From JAEUMG01 sp963805405 (GTDB lineage Bacteria > Pseudomonadota > Alphaproteobacteria > Rhizobiales > Aestuariivirgaceae): DNA of 64,000 bases. A program made the translations under genes and the position numbers. Positions 35,754-44,698 of this stretch are shown one piece after another. Each line of letters opens with the position of its first letter. Positions within the stretch are counted from its first letter, which is position 1. The stretch covers positions 46,875 to 110,874 of the forward strand of contig CAWDUC010000014.1 in NCBI GenBank assembly GCA_963805405.1, given 5' to 3'. The notes under the pieces were generated by a model that had not been told where the DNA came from, searched no databases, and saw only the letters and a program-made list of their open reading frames with translations.

Positions 35754-36827
35754 ATGTCTCGTGCAGAGACATTGATGCTTATAGCTTTGGGTTTCGCGCT
35801 GGGCACGCTTTTGGCGCTGCTCTTCGGACGCCTCGTGTGGCACGCGGCGGTGCGGGTCGGATCGCGCCGCATGCAGCGCCAGATTCCCTCGACCCTTGTG
35901 GAAATGCAGGCCGAACGCGATCGACTGCGGGCTGAATGCGCGATGTTGACGCGCAAGCTCGAAATCCGCTCCGAGGACCTGAAGTCGCAACTTGTCGAGC
36001 AAAGCGCCGAATTGACGCGCGAGCGCAATCGCAACGATGTTGCTTTTGAAGAACTCAGGAACAGGGAGGCAACTCTCGACGAGCGCGAACAACGTGTCGG
36101 CGCGTCGCACGAACAGACCGGCTTGCTTGAAGCGGAGCTGGCGACACGGACCAACGCTCTTCACGATGCCCAGGCCCGGCTTCAGGAGCACCAAGAAGCC
36201 GCAAACCGCCTCAAGCATGAATTGGCTAACCTGACGAATGCCCTCGCCGACCGCGACGCGCGCATCGCTGAACTTCAGCATCACCTGTCGGAACAGCCCA
36301 TGCGCATCGAATCGGCGACGCAGCGCGAGCAGCTGAACACGGCCGACCGCCTCGAACGCCGGATCGAGGAATTGACCATGCTGTCGCGCGAGATTGCCGA
36401 GCAGCGCTACAGTTTCAATCGCGAGCGTCATGAGCTTGCGGCACTCGCAGCCGCCTCGCTCGAACCCTCACCGGACATGCATCACCCCGATGACGCTTAT
36501 GAGCGTGCCTCTACGAACTTCGAAGAAGTCACCAACCAGGAGCGATCAATCGACCGGATGCTGACCCACGCCGAGCGCGAGACGCTGGCACTGGCAGCAG
36601 AAGTTGAAAGGCTCGAGCCGCTGCGCGCCGAGTACCCTCAGCTGACTGTGCCGGACGATATGCGGCCCACGAGCGGACGCCTTGTCGAGCCCCGCGAACC
36701 CGAGCCGTCGACTTTCGGCAAGCTTTCACGTTCTCCGGGCGATGATGAGAAGCCGCAGCGGGGTCTTGCGAATGTCGTCTCCCTGGCGGCGCGCATCAGG
36801 GCATTGCAGAAAAACATAACGGGATGA
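35754..36827 (+). CDS. Membrane-anchored coiled-coil protein of unknown function
   Basis: A 357-residue protein with one N-terminal transmembrane helix (LMLIALGFALGTLLALLFGRL) and then about 250 residues of near-continuous coiled coil rich in Glu, Arg, Gln and Leu (for example MQAERDRLRAECAMLTRKLE and ERRIEELTMLSREIAEQRYS). The tail is Pro- and acidic-rich and ends VVSLAARIRALQKNITG. The layout, a short anchor plus a long cytoplasmic coil, resembles scaffold or division-associated proteins. It converges on ftsA, at the place where ftsZ would be expected in most alphaproteobacteria (on the other strand). Function cannot be assigned. Confidence 0.7.
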   Translation: MSRAETLMLIALGFALGTLLALLFGRLVWHAAVRVGSRRMQRQIPSTLVEMQAERDRLRAECAMLTRKLEIRSEDLKSQLVEQSAELTRERNRNDVAFEELRNREATLDEREQRVGASHEQTGLLEAELATRTNALHDAQARLQEHQEAANRLKHELANLTNALADRDARIAELQHHLSEQPMRIESATQREQLNTADRLERRIEELTMLSREIAEQRYSFNRERHELAALAAASLEPSPDMHHPDDAYERASTNFEEVTNQERSIDRMLTHAERETLALAAEVERLEPLRAEYPQLTVPDDMRPTSGRLVEPREPEPSTFGKLSRSPGDDEKPQRGLANVVSLAARIRALQKNITG

Positions 36828-36908
36828 AACGGTGGCGCGCATCAGGGCGCGCCGCCGCTTCCCCGTCTTCGGACCCTTGATTTCAGGTCCGCCGCAGTCC
36901 GTGATGCA

Positions 36909-38237
36909 TCAGAAGCTGTCGGCCAGCCAGCGCCCCACGCGGCGCAGATAGCCTCTTTGGTGGTTTGCCTCGCTCAGTGATCCTGCCGGCAATGCACAGC
37001 TTGCATCCGGCATCAAAGCGTAGGTCAGAAGTCCAGCGGCAACCGCGAACCCAGGCGCGCGCACGCTGTCGGGTGTTCCCTGCAATTGCGCCGGCATGCC
37101 AAGCCGGACTTGCCGGTCGAGCCATTGTGCCGCCACTTCGCGTACGCCGGTCAGTTGGCTCGCACCGCCAGTGAGTACCACGCGGCCGCCGCCGAAGCGC
37201 GCACAGCCCAACTCCGCGAGACGCTCGCTTACGAGTTCGAAAATCTCCTCGAGCCGCGGCCTGATGATGCCGGTCAGCATCGATCGCGGAACCTGATGGA
37301 TGGTATCGACGCCGCGCTCACCCAGCAATGGCACGGCCACCGTCTCGCGCTCGTCCATGAGTGATGGAATGGCGGTGCCCCACAGCGTCTTCATGCGCTC
37401 CGCATGGGCGATTGTCGTCGAAAGCCCGCGTGCGATGTCATTGGTGATGTGCTGGCCGCCGATCGGCACGATGCTCGAATGAACGAGATTGCCGTTGTGG
37501 AAAACCGCAATTCCGGTGGTCGCACCGCCCATATCGATGAGCGTCACGCCGAGCGATTTCTCGTCATCGGCCAGCACCGACTTGCCTGCCGCATAAGGCG
37601 TGATGACGGTTCCCGCCAGCGACAAGTGGCAGCGTTCGACTGCGAGCGCGAGATTGCGCATATGCGCCGCCTCGCAGGTCACGACGTTGAGTTCGACGCC
37701 CAATGTCTCGCCAAACATCCCGACCGGCGACTTGAGCCCCTTGGCATCGTCGAGCTGATATTGCACTGGTGCCACGTGCAGCACGGTGCGCTTGCCCGGC
37801 TTGATCGTTTCGAGCGCCTGCCGGGTTACGTCCGCGACATCGGCTTCCGTCACTTCGCCATTGCGCGTCTTGATTAAGCCGCTATGCGAGGATGAATGCG
37901 GGCGACCGCCGGAGATATTCACCCAAACCTGGGAGATGGTCCGTTGCGCCATCCGTTCGGCTGCGTCCACCGCCAGCCTGATTGTCTTCTCGGCCTCGTC
38001 GACATCGATGATCGCTCCGGCCTTCACGCCGCGCGAGGCCTGATGGCCCACGCCCAAAATTCGCAAAGTCGATTGGTCTTCGCTGCCTGGCGGGCGATGC
38101 TTGGCGGGACTTGCCTGCGCTATCAGGCAACAAACCTTCGTAGAGCCGATATCGAGCGCCGCAATGACCCGCGTCTTATCCGGAGCGGCGGCCTTGCTGC
38201 CACCTGAGCTATGTAGCGGAACTACAGTCATAAGCAA
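36909..38237 (-). CDS. ftsA: Cell division protein FtsA
   Basis: A 442-residue actin-fold ATPase that anchors FtsZ filaments to the membrane. Phosphate-loop motifs are VIAALDIGSTKVCCLIAQ near the N-terminus and LIDMGGATTGIAVFHNG, with adenosine-binding VVLTGGASQLTGV. The C-terminal amphipathic helix GYLRRVGRWLADSF is the membrane-targeting sequence. Starts at 38237 and 38231 are possible. It is the last gene of the dcw operon here, 10 bases after ftsQ. The gene ftsZ, normally next, is absent from the following 12 kb. Confidence 0.97.
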   Translation of the reverse strand: MLMTVVPLHSSGGSKAAAPDKTRVIAALDIGSTKVCCLIAQASPAKHRPPGSEDQSTLRILGVGHQASRGVKAGAIIDVDEAEKTIRLAVDAAERMAQRTISQVWVNISGGRPHSSSHSGLIKTRNGEVTEADVADVTRQALETIKPGKRTVLHVAPVQYQLDDAKGLKSPVGMFGETLGVELNVVTCEAAHMRNLALAVERCHLSLAGTVITPYAAGKSVLADDEKSLGVTLIDMGGATTGIAVFHNGNLVHSSIVPIGGQHITNDIARGLSTTIAHAERMKTLWGTAIPSLMDERETVAVPLLGERGVDTIHQVPRSMLTGIIRPRLEEIFELVSERLAELGCARFGGGRVVLTGGASQLTGVREVAAQWLDRQVRLGMPAQLQGTPDSVRAPGFAVAAGLLTYALMPDASCALPAGSLSEANHQRGYLRRVGRWLADSF

Positions 38238-38247
38238 CGCAACCCAT

Positions 38248-39111
38248 CTACTGACGCTGGCTCACCTTGAGCTTGCTCTCGGACCCGCCGGCAGGCATCT
38301 CACTGACCGTCACCGTAACGCGGTCGGCGACCCTCAGATCGATCCCCTTGATCCCCTTGGACAACAAATCATAGCGCTCATCGAGTTCCTCGACGCGCGC
38401 CATTGCCTTCTCAACCCCCTTCTCAGGCAAGGCGATCGAGACGCCATTGTCGAGATGAAGAGTCCAGCGGCGCTGGCCAACCCGCGCGGCAGCCAACATC
38501 TTTGATTTTAAGCGCGGATGCGCTTCAAGTTGGTTAACAAGCTCCGAAATTGCAGACTGCGCGCCATCGCCTGTTACGAGCGGCAAGTTCCGCATTCGGG
38601 CGGGGTCGAGCGAACTCATCGCCGAGCCGGTCTTGTCGATGACATAGTGACTGCCGCCGCGCTGCCACAAGGCAAAAGGTTCACGCTCCGTGACGGAAAT
38701 CTCAAGCTCGTTGGGAAAGAGCCGCATGACCTTGGCGGAAAGCACCCAATCCATGTTTTCGAGGAGCTTGCGAGCATTGCCTGCATCGAAGCCGATCAGC
38801 GAGCCGCCGGGCCGCACGCCAATAGGCGACAGCACCAACTCGGCATCGTGATACTTCAATCCGGCTATCTTGATGCCGTCCGCGGCGAAGCCAAACAGGC
38901 TTGCCACCCGCCCCGATGCATTCTCCCACGGGCTGCCGGGATAGCTGAGATGACCGCCATCATGGAGACCGAAGCCGGCAGCCATCGCAAGGATACCTAC
39001 TCCTGCGGCGCGCGCGAGAAAGCGCGCGGAACGACGATTGCCAATCTGGGTGAAACGCGTCTGGCGCCTGGAGCGAAGTTTTTTCAAGAATTTCGAAGCT
39101 GAGAGATTCAT
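38248..39111 (-). CDS. ftsQ: Cell division protein FtsQ
   Basis: A 287-residue bitopic division protein. After a basic cytoplasmic tail a transmembrane helix (FLARAAGVGILAMAAGFGL) leads to a periplasmic part with the POTRA-like segment (KIAGLKYHDAELVLSPIGV) and the beta domain (MRLFPNELEISVTEREPFALW). FtsQ recruits FtsL/FtsB to the divisome. The start overlaps the end of ddl by four bases and ftsA follows closely, as is standard in the dcw cluster. Confidence 0.94.
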   Translation of the reverse strand: MNLSASKFLKKLRSRRQTRFTQIGNRRSARFLARAAGVGILAMAAGFGLHDGGHLSYPGSPWENASGRVASLFGFAADGIKIAGLKYHDAELVLSPIGVRPGGSLIGFDAGNARKLLENMDWVLSAKVMRLFPNELEISVTEREPFALWQRGGSHYVIDKTGSAMSSLDPARMRNLPLVTGDGAQSAISELVNQLEAHPRLKSKMLAAARVGQRRWTLHLDNGVSIALPEKGVEKAMARVEELDERYDLLSKGIKGIDLRVADRVTVTVSEMPAGGSESKLKVSQRQ

Positions 39112-40046
39112 CTGTCCACCGAGGCGTCATTGACCATCCAGGTCACCAGTTCTTCGAAGCTGTGCCCCGCATGCGCCGCGAGTTCCGGCACCAGGGATGT
39201 CGGCGTCATGCCGGGTTGCGTATTGACTTCGAGCAGGATCAATTCGCGATCCGATCCCGGCGTATCGTCAAAACGAAAATCGGCGCGCGAAACCCCGCGG
39301 CAGCCAAGCGCCTGATGCGCGGCGAGTGCCACTTGCTGAACCTTGCGATAGACGTCCTGCGGAACGTCCGCCGGCAGCACATGCATCGAGCCGCCGGGGG
39401 CATATTTCGCCCGATAATCATAGAAGCCGACGGCCGGCACGATATCGATGACGCCGAGCGCGACATTTCCCATCACCGCGCAGGTCAGTTCGCGACCGGG
39501 AATGAAACGCTCCGCCATGATTGTATCGCCATAGATCGCCCGCTGCTCCAGAATGATCGCGGCCGGCCCGTTGGACGCGCGCGTGACAATGTGGACGCCG
39601 ACACTCGATCCTTCCGCCACCGGCTTGAGGACGTATGGCAACGGCATCGGATGGCCGCGCGCCGCATCTTCGAGCGGGACGAGTTTGCTCTGAGCCACAG
39701 GCAATCCGGCGGCGCGGAAAATCGTCTTCGACTTTTCCTTGTGCATCGCGAGTGCGGAAGCGAGCACGCCCGAATGCGTATAGGGAATTTGCAATGTTTC
39801 GAGGACCGCCGACATGCAGCCATCCTCGCCCCATTTGCCATGCAACGCATTGAAAGCGACATCCGGTTTGAGATCGGTAAGAACAGCGCCGATATCGTGC
39901 TTCACATCGATCGGCGTGACGTTAAAGCCGGAACTGCGCAGCGCCTGCGAACACGCCTCACCGCTGCTGAGGCTGACTTCGCGCTCGGCCGACCAGCCCC
40001 CCATGAGAACCGCAACATGCGTATCGCGCGGAACGCGGCGCGTCAT
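39108..40046 (-). CDS. ddl: D-alanine--D-alanine ligase
   Basis: A 312-residue ATP-grasp enzyme making D-Ala-D-Ala for peptidoglycan. The N-terminal VAVLMGGWSAEREVSLSSG, the ATP-binding PYVLKPVAEGSSVGVHIV, and the metal-binding end ILLEVNTQPGMTPTSLVPE are all present. Start ATG 40046 overlaps the end of murB by four bases; a longer frame to 40094 is unlikely because it lies wholly inside murB. It is translationally coupled to ftsQ by a further four-base overlap. Confidence 0.96.
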   Translation of the reverse strand: MTRRVPRDTHVAVLMGGWSAEREVSLSSGEACSQALRSSGFNVTPIDVKHDIGAVLTDLKPDVAFNALHGKWGEDGCMSAVLETLQIPYTHSGVLASALAMHKEKSKTIFRAAGLPVAQSKLVPLEDAARGHPMPLPYVLKPVAEGSSVGVHIVTRASNGPAAIILEQRAIYGDTIMAERFIPGRELTCAVMGNVALGVIDIVPAVGFYDYRAKYAPGGSMHVLPADVPQDVYRKVQQVALAAHQALGCRGVSRADFRFDDTPGSDRELILLEVNTQPGMTPTSLVPELAAHAGHSFEELVTWMVNDASVDR

Positions 40047-40978
40047 GACAGGTCTGTGCCTTCGACCGGCACGCCGATCCGCTTGATCTCCCACTCGAGC
40101 TCAACCCCGGAGTTTTCATGCACGCGCCTGCGGATCGTCTCGCCTAGCTCCTCGATCTGCGCCGCCGTGGCCTCGCCCTCGTTGATGAGGAAATTACAGT
40201 GAAGCTCGGACACCTTGGCGGGGCCGATTGCGAAACCGCGCAGGCCCGCTGCATCGATCAATTGCCAAGACTTCATCCCTTGCGGATTCTTGAAGGTCGA
40301 ACCGCCAGTGCGGCTCTTGATCGGCTGCGTCGATTCGCGGCTCTGGGTGATCGCGTCCATGGCTGCAGAGATCTCTGCCGGATCGCCGGCACGCCCTTGG
40401 AACAGCGCCTCGCTGAAGATCAAATCTTCCGGTGCCCCGCAATGACGGTAGCTGTAATGCATATCGGCATTGGTAAGCACGTGAACACCACCACTTCTGT
40501 CGACGCCCCGGGCCTCCACCAAGACATCCTTGGTCTCCCCGCCATAGGCCCCGCCATTCATCCGCAACGCGCCGCCGATGGTGCCCGGTATACCTCTCAG
40601 AAAGGTTAACCCGGAGATACCAAGATCGAGCGCCACCCGGGCAACACGGACGTCCAGCGCAGCCGCGCCCGCTCTGATCTGGTGATGCCCGGCGCCTTCG
40701 ACATGCGAGAAACCCTTGCCGAGCCGGATCACCACGCCGGGCACGCCGCCGTCGCGCACCAGAAGGTTTGAGCCGACGCCGATGACGTAAACTGGAATTT
40801 CTGCAGGCGTAGCGGCGAGGAATTGCGCAAGATCGACTTCGTCCGCCGGCGCAAAAAGAACCTCTGCTTTTCCGCCGGCGCGGAACCAGGTCAACGGCGC
40901 CAGCTCCACTTCAGGCTCAAGTCGACCCCTGACAATCGGCAGTCGCTTCAGAAGAGCCTGCCCGTCAAACCGCCGCAT
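40043..40978 (-). CDS. murB: UDP-N-acetylenolpyruvoylglucosamine reductase MurB
   Basis: A 311-residue FAD enzyme that reduces UDP-GlcNAc-enolpyruvate to UDP-MurNAc. The FAD-binding core is YVIGVGSNLLVRDGGVPGVVI, with FLRGIPGTIGGALRMNGGAYG after it. The catalytic serine proton donor is in RTGGSTFKNP and the final Glu in NSGVELEWEIKRIG. ATG 40978 shares one base with the murC stop (TGATG), so the longer open frame to 41065 is rejected. It lacks the tyrosine loop of type I enzymes as far as I can see, consistent with a short type II MurB. Confidence 0.95.
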   Translation of the reverse strand: MRRFDGQALLKRLPIVRGRLEPEVELAPLTWFRAGGKAEVLFAPADEVDLAQFLAATPAEIPVYVIGVGSNLLVRDGGVPGVVIRLGKGFSHVEGAGHHQIRAGAAALDVRVARVALDLGISGLTFLRGIPGTIGGALRMNGGAYGGETKDVLVEARGVDRSGGVHVLTNADMHYSYRHCGAPEDLIFSEALFQGRAGDPAEISAAMDAITQSRESTQPIKSRTGGSTFKNPQGMKSWQLIDAAGLRGFAIGPAKVSELHCNFLINEGEATAAQIEELGETIRRRVHENSGVELEWEIKRIGVPVEGTDLS

Positions 40979-42400
40979 CAGCCGGTCGCTGCCTTGGTGT
41001 CGCGCTCGGCAAGTTGTCCGGGCAATGCATAGGCCCATTGCGTGATCGTCCCGGCGCCAAGGCAAATGACGATGTCGCCCGAGCGCGCGATGTCGGCGAC
41101 GAGTTCGGGCAACTCTTCTGGCGCGTCCATGCGATAGACGTTGCGATGACCGCGCGAAATCAACCCTTCGGCGAGCGCTTCGTGCGTCGCCCCTTCGATA
41201 GGCGCCTCGCCGGCCGCATAGACCGGTGCCACGATTACCGAATCCGCATCGTTAAAGCAGGTACAGAACTCGCTGAAAAGACTCGACAATCGGGTATAGC
41301 GATGCGGCTGCATGACGGCGATGACACGCCGCTCCGTGACCTTGCGCGCTGCCTTGAGGACGGCGGCGATTTCGACCGGGTGATGCCCGTAATCGTCGAA
41401 TACCGTTATGCCATTGTGGCTGCCGGTGCGCGTGAAGCGCCGCTTGACGCCCGAGAAGCTCTTGAAGCCCTTGGCGATGTCTTCGTCTGAAATGCCGAGT
41501 TCGCGTGCGACGGCGATCGCCGCGGTTGCGTTGAGCGCATTGTGGTCGCCCGGCATCTGCAATGTCAGGCCGTCGATGAGATGCGTGCTGCCGTCACGCC
41601 TGCTTGTGAGCTTCACCGAGAACACGCGTTTCGCCATTTGCGTAATTCACATCGACCAGCCGCACTTCCGCCTGCGGACTGCGGCCATAGGTGATGATGC
41701 GACGATCGCGCACCCGACCGATCAGCGCCTGCACTTCAGGATGATCGATGCACATCACCGCGAAGCCATAGAACGGGATGTTTTCGACGAAGGCGAGAAA
41801 CGCCTCGCGCGCCTTGTCGAAGCTGCCATAATGGTCGAGGTGCTCGGGATCGATATTGGTGACGATCACGATGTCGGCCGGCAGTTTCACGAAGGTGCCG
41901 TCCGATTCATCGGACTCGACCACCATCCAGTCGCCCTTGCCGAGCCGCGCATTCGTGCCATAGGCATTGATGATGCCGCCATTGATGACCGTCGGATCGA
42001 AATTGCCGGCATCGAGGAGCGCCGCGACAAGGGACGTCGTCGTCGTCTTGCCATGCGTTCCGCCGACCGCGACGCAGGACTTGAACCGCATCAATTCGGC
42101 AAGCATTTCCGCGCGCCGCACGATCGGCAGGAAGCGCGCCCGCGCCTCGATCAATTCCGGATTGTCGTCCTTCACGGCGGAAGACACGACCACGACATGC
42201 GCATCGCCGATATTCGCCGCCGCGTGGCCGATGAAAGTCTGGATGCCGCTCTTGCGCAACCGCGCGACATTGTAATTGTCGCTGATGTCGGAGCCCTGCA
42301 CGCGATAGCCGAGCGTCGCCATGACTTCGGCGATGCCGCTCATGCCGATGCCGCCGATGCCGATGAAATGAATGGGACCTACATCGCGTGGAAGCTTCAT
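40978..42400 (-). CDS. murC: UDP-N-acetylmuramate--L-alanine ligase MurC (one frameshift)
   Basis: About 474 residues across two frames. The enzyme adds L-Ala to UDP-MurNAc. The N-terminal domain has IHFIGIGGIGMSGIAEVM, the ATP loop is AVGGTHGKTTTTSLVAALL, and metal/substrate residues are in ESDESDGTF and VTNIDPEHLDHYG. The C-terminal domain resumes in another frame with GDHNALNATAAIAVA, DDYGHHPVEI and MQPHRYTRL. The shift lies at about 41615-41625, between NYANGETRV and FSVKLTSR. MurC is essential and lies in an otherwise intact operon, so a base error is by far the best explanation. The start overlaps murG by four bases. Confidence 0.95.
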
Positions 42401-43542
42401 CGTGCCTTCGTCTCCTTCGTTTGGTGAGCCGCGGCAATTGTCTCGACCAGATCGGCCAGACGCTGGGCCGCGTCGGGATTGCCATGCCCCAGGGCCGCCT
42501 TGGCGGCGAGTTGCAAATCCTGCTCCTGATAGCGAAGCCTGGTCAGGAATGCAGCAAATTCCTCCGGCTTGAACTCGCTCTGCTGGCGCACCCAGCCACC
42601 GCCTGCCTTCGCAAAACTCTCTGCGTTGCGGAGCTGGTCATTGTCGATTGAATGCGGCAACGGCACCATCACCGCCGGCCTGCCGATCACGCCCAATTCC
42701 GCAATCGTCGATGCACCCGACCGGCATAAAACCAGATGTGCCGCTGCAATTCGCTTGGGCATGTCGTTGAAAAAAGGCTGTAATTCGGAATCGAGCCCAA
42801 TCTCCTGAAAGGCGCTTTTGACCCCCTCCAGATCTTCCGGCCGGCATTGCTGGACGACCTTGAGCGTCTTCACCACCGCCTTGGGCAAGGCGCGCATGGC
42901 GGCGGGCATGAACTCGGCAAAGAAGCGCGCGCCCTGGCTGCCACCGAAGACCAGAAGTTGGAACGGCGCGTCGGCGCCGGGCGCCAGATAGGGAGCCGCC
43001 GCTTCCGCCAGCACATTGTCGCGCACCGGATTGCCCGTATGGACGAACTTGGCCGAAGCGCGTTTCGGCAGTCGCGCCAAAGTCGGGAATGAGGACGCCA
43101 CGCGATCGACGACCAGAGCCAGGACACGGTTGGCGCGACCCATCACGGCATTCTGTTCATGCACCAGACAGGGAATTTCGAGCCGCGCCGCAGCAAGCAA
43201 TGGCGAGAAAGACGGATAGCCGCCGAAGCCCGCTACCGCGCCCGGTTGCAGCCGTTCGAGTATTTCACGCGCCATTCTGTAGCCCTTGCTCAAGCGCATG
43301 ATACGCTGTGGCAACAGCCACGGCTTCGACAGCGACAAGGTTGCCGACGGCAGTTGATGTACGTCGAGTGCCGGAAAGTTACGCCCGTAGTCGCGGACCC
43401 TTTCGTCCGTAATCAGATGAATGATGAAGTCGCGCCGGATCAGCTCCTCGGCAAGTGCCTGAGCGGGAAAGAGGTGCCCCCCTGTTCCGCCCGCGACAAG
43501 CGCGATCGCGCGCCGTGGCGCCGCATTGATGGCGATGGCCAT
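42397..43542 (-). CDS. murG: Lipid II synthase MurG
   Basis: A 381-residue GT-B glycosyltransferase that adds GlcNAc to lipid I on the inner face of the membrane. The N-terminal Gly-rich loop is ALVAGGTGGHLFPAQALAEEL, the second GFGGYPSFSPLLAA, with HEQNAVMGRANRVLA after it. The UDP-GlcNAc site is in LVFGGSQGARFF and CRSGASTIAELGVIGRPAV, with PLPHSIDNDQLRNAE binding the nucleotide. It lies ten bases after ftsW and overlaps murC by four. Confidence 0.96.
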   Translation of the reverse strand: MAIAINAAPRRAIALVAGGTGGHLFPAQALAEELIRRDFIIHLITDERVRDYGRNFPALDVHQLPSATLSLSKPWLLPQRIMRLSKGYRMAREILERLQPGAVAGFGGYPSFSPLLAAARLEIPCLVHEQNAVMGRANRVLALVVDRVASSFPTLARLPKRASAKFVHTGNPVRDNVLAEAAAPYLAPGADAPFQLLVFGGSQGARFFAEFMPAAMRALPKAVVKTLKVVQQCRPEDLEGVKSAFQEIGLDSELQPFFNDMPKRIAAAHLVLCRSGASTIAELGVIGRPAVMVPLPHSIDNDQLRNAESFAKAGGGWVRQQSEFKPEEFAAFLTRLRYQEQDLQLAAKAALGHGNPDAAQRLADLVETIAAAHQTKETKAR

Positions 43543-43552
43543 GCTATGCGCC

Positions 43553-44698
43553 TCAGGCCTTCGCCATTTGCCAGTCGTTGGCGGGCAATCTCACTTTCGG
43601 GCGGCCGCGACCGAAGGCGAGGATGAGGCCCATCGCAAAGGCCATGCCGATCAGCGACGAACCACCATAGGAGATGAAGGGCAACGTCATGCCCTTGGCC
43701 GGCAGGAGCGAAACATTGACGCCCATATTGATCACCGCCTGGAGGCCGAACACGGTAACGAGCCCGCCCATTGCCAGCGCCGGAAATGGATTTGCCTCCA
43801 TGCTCGCGCGCCGCAGCACGCGCATGACGATGAAGCAGAACAGCAGCACGAGTGCCAGACAGGCGATGAGGCCAAATTCCTCGCCCACGACGGCGAAGGT
43901 GAAGTCCGAATGCGCGTCCGGAAGAATTTGCTTGGCTTCTCCGCCTCCGGGGCCAGTACCCATGACGCCGCCGTTCTTGAACGCTTGCGTCGCAGTATCG
44001 ACCTGGAACGTGTCGCCCTTTTCCGGGTTGAGAAAGCGGTCGATGCGCGAGGCAACGTGCGGAATGGTCTCATAGGCGAGAAGAACGCCCGCAACGCCGA
44101 GACTCAGCAGGCCACCGACATAGATCCACGAAATGCCAAAGATCAGCAGCATCGCGGCAAACGTACAGGTGACGAGCACCGTCTGTCCGAAATCCGGCTG
44201 CAGGATCAGCAGGCCGACAAAGACGCCAGCGAGCCCGAAGGCGAGAACGTGCCCCGGCATGTCGCGATGTTCGGTGCGCTCGGCAAGGAGCCACGCGGCG
44301 ATCACCACGAAAGCGGGTTTGGCAAATTCAGAGGGCTGCAGGTTGAACGGCCCGAAATTGATCCAGCGATGCGCGCCCTTGATCTCCGGCCCGAATTTGA
44401 GCGCCGCGACCATCAGCACCAGCGAGACGATCAATGTCCAGAACGAAGCCCGGCGCGCCTGGCGCGTATCGAGCATCGACGTGGCAACCAGCACCAATGC
44501 GGCCGGGAACAGGAACATCAGCTGACTGCGGACGAAGTGGAAACTGTCCACGCCAATGCGTTCGGCAACAGGCGGACTCGCCGCCATGCTGATCAGGACG
44601 CCCGATGCCATGAGCAGCAGAACGGCGCTCAAAAGCAGTTTGTCGACCGTGAACCACCAGCTCGCAAGCAATCCCCGGTCGCTACGATTGATGAGCAT
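43553..44698 (-). CDS. ftsW: SEDS peptidoglycan polymerase FtsW
   Basis: A 381-residue polytopic membrane protein of the SEDS family, which polymerises septal glycan strands with FtsI. About ten transmembrane helices are visible. Conserved segments are GAHRWINFGPFNLQPSEFAKPA, the loop KNGGVMGTGPGGGEAKQILPD with the HSDFTFAVVGEE motif, and the final GMTLPFISYGGSSLIGM. The ATG at 44698 has GGGGGAGG five bases upstream, so it is preferred over the ATG at 44713. It overlaps the end of murD by 17 bases. Confidence 0.95.
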   Translation of the reverse strand: MLINRSDRGLLASWWFTVDKLLLSAVLLLMASGVLISMAASPPVAERIGVDSFHFVRSQLMFLFPAALVLVATSMLDTRQARRASFWTLIVSLVLMVAALKFGPEIKGAHRWINFGPFNLQPSEFAKPAFVVIAAWLLAERTEHRDMPGHVLAFGLAGVFVGLLILQPDFGQTVLVTCTFAAMLLIFGISWIYVGGLLSLGVAGVLLAYETIPHVASRIDRFLNPEKGDTFQVDTATQAFKNGGVMGTGPGGGEAKQILPDAHSDFTFAVVGEEFGLIACLALVLLFCFIVMRVLRRASMEANPFPALAMGGLVTVFGLQAVINMGVNVSLLPAKGMTLPFISYGGSSLIGMAFAMGLILAFGRGRPKVRLPANDWQMAKA

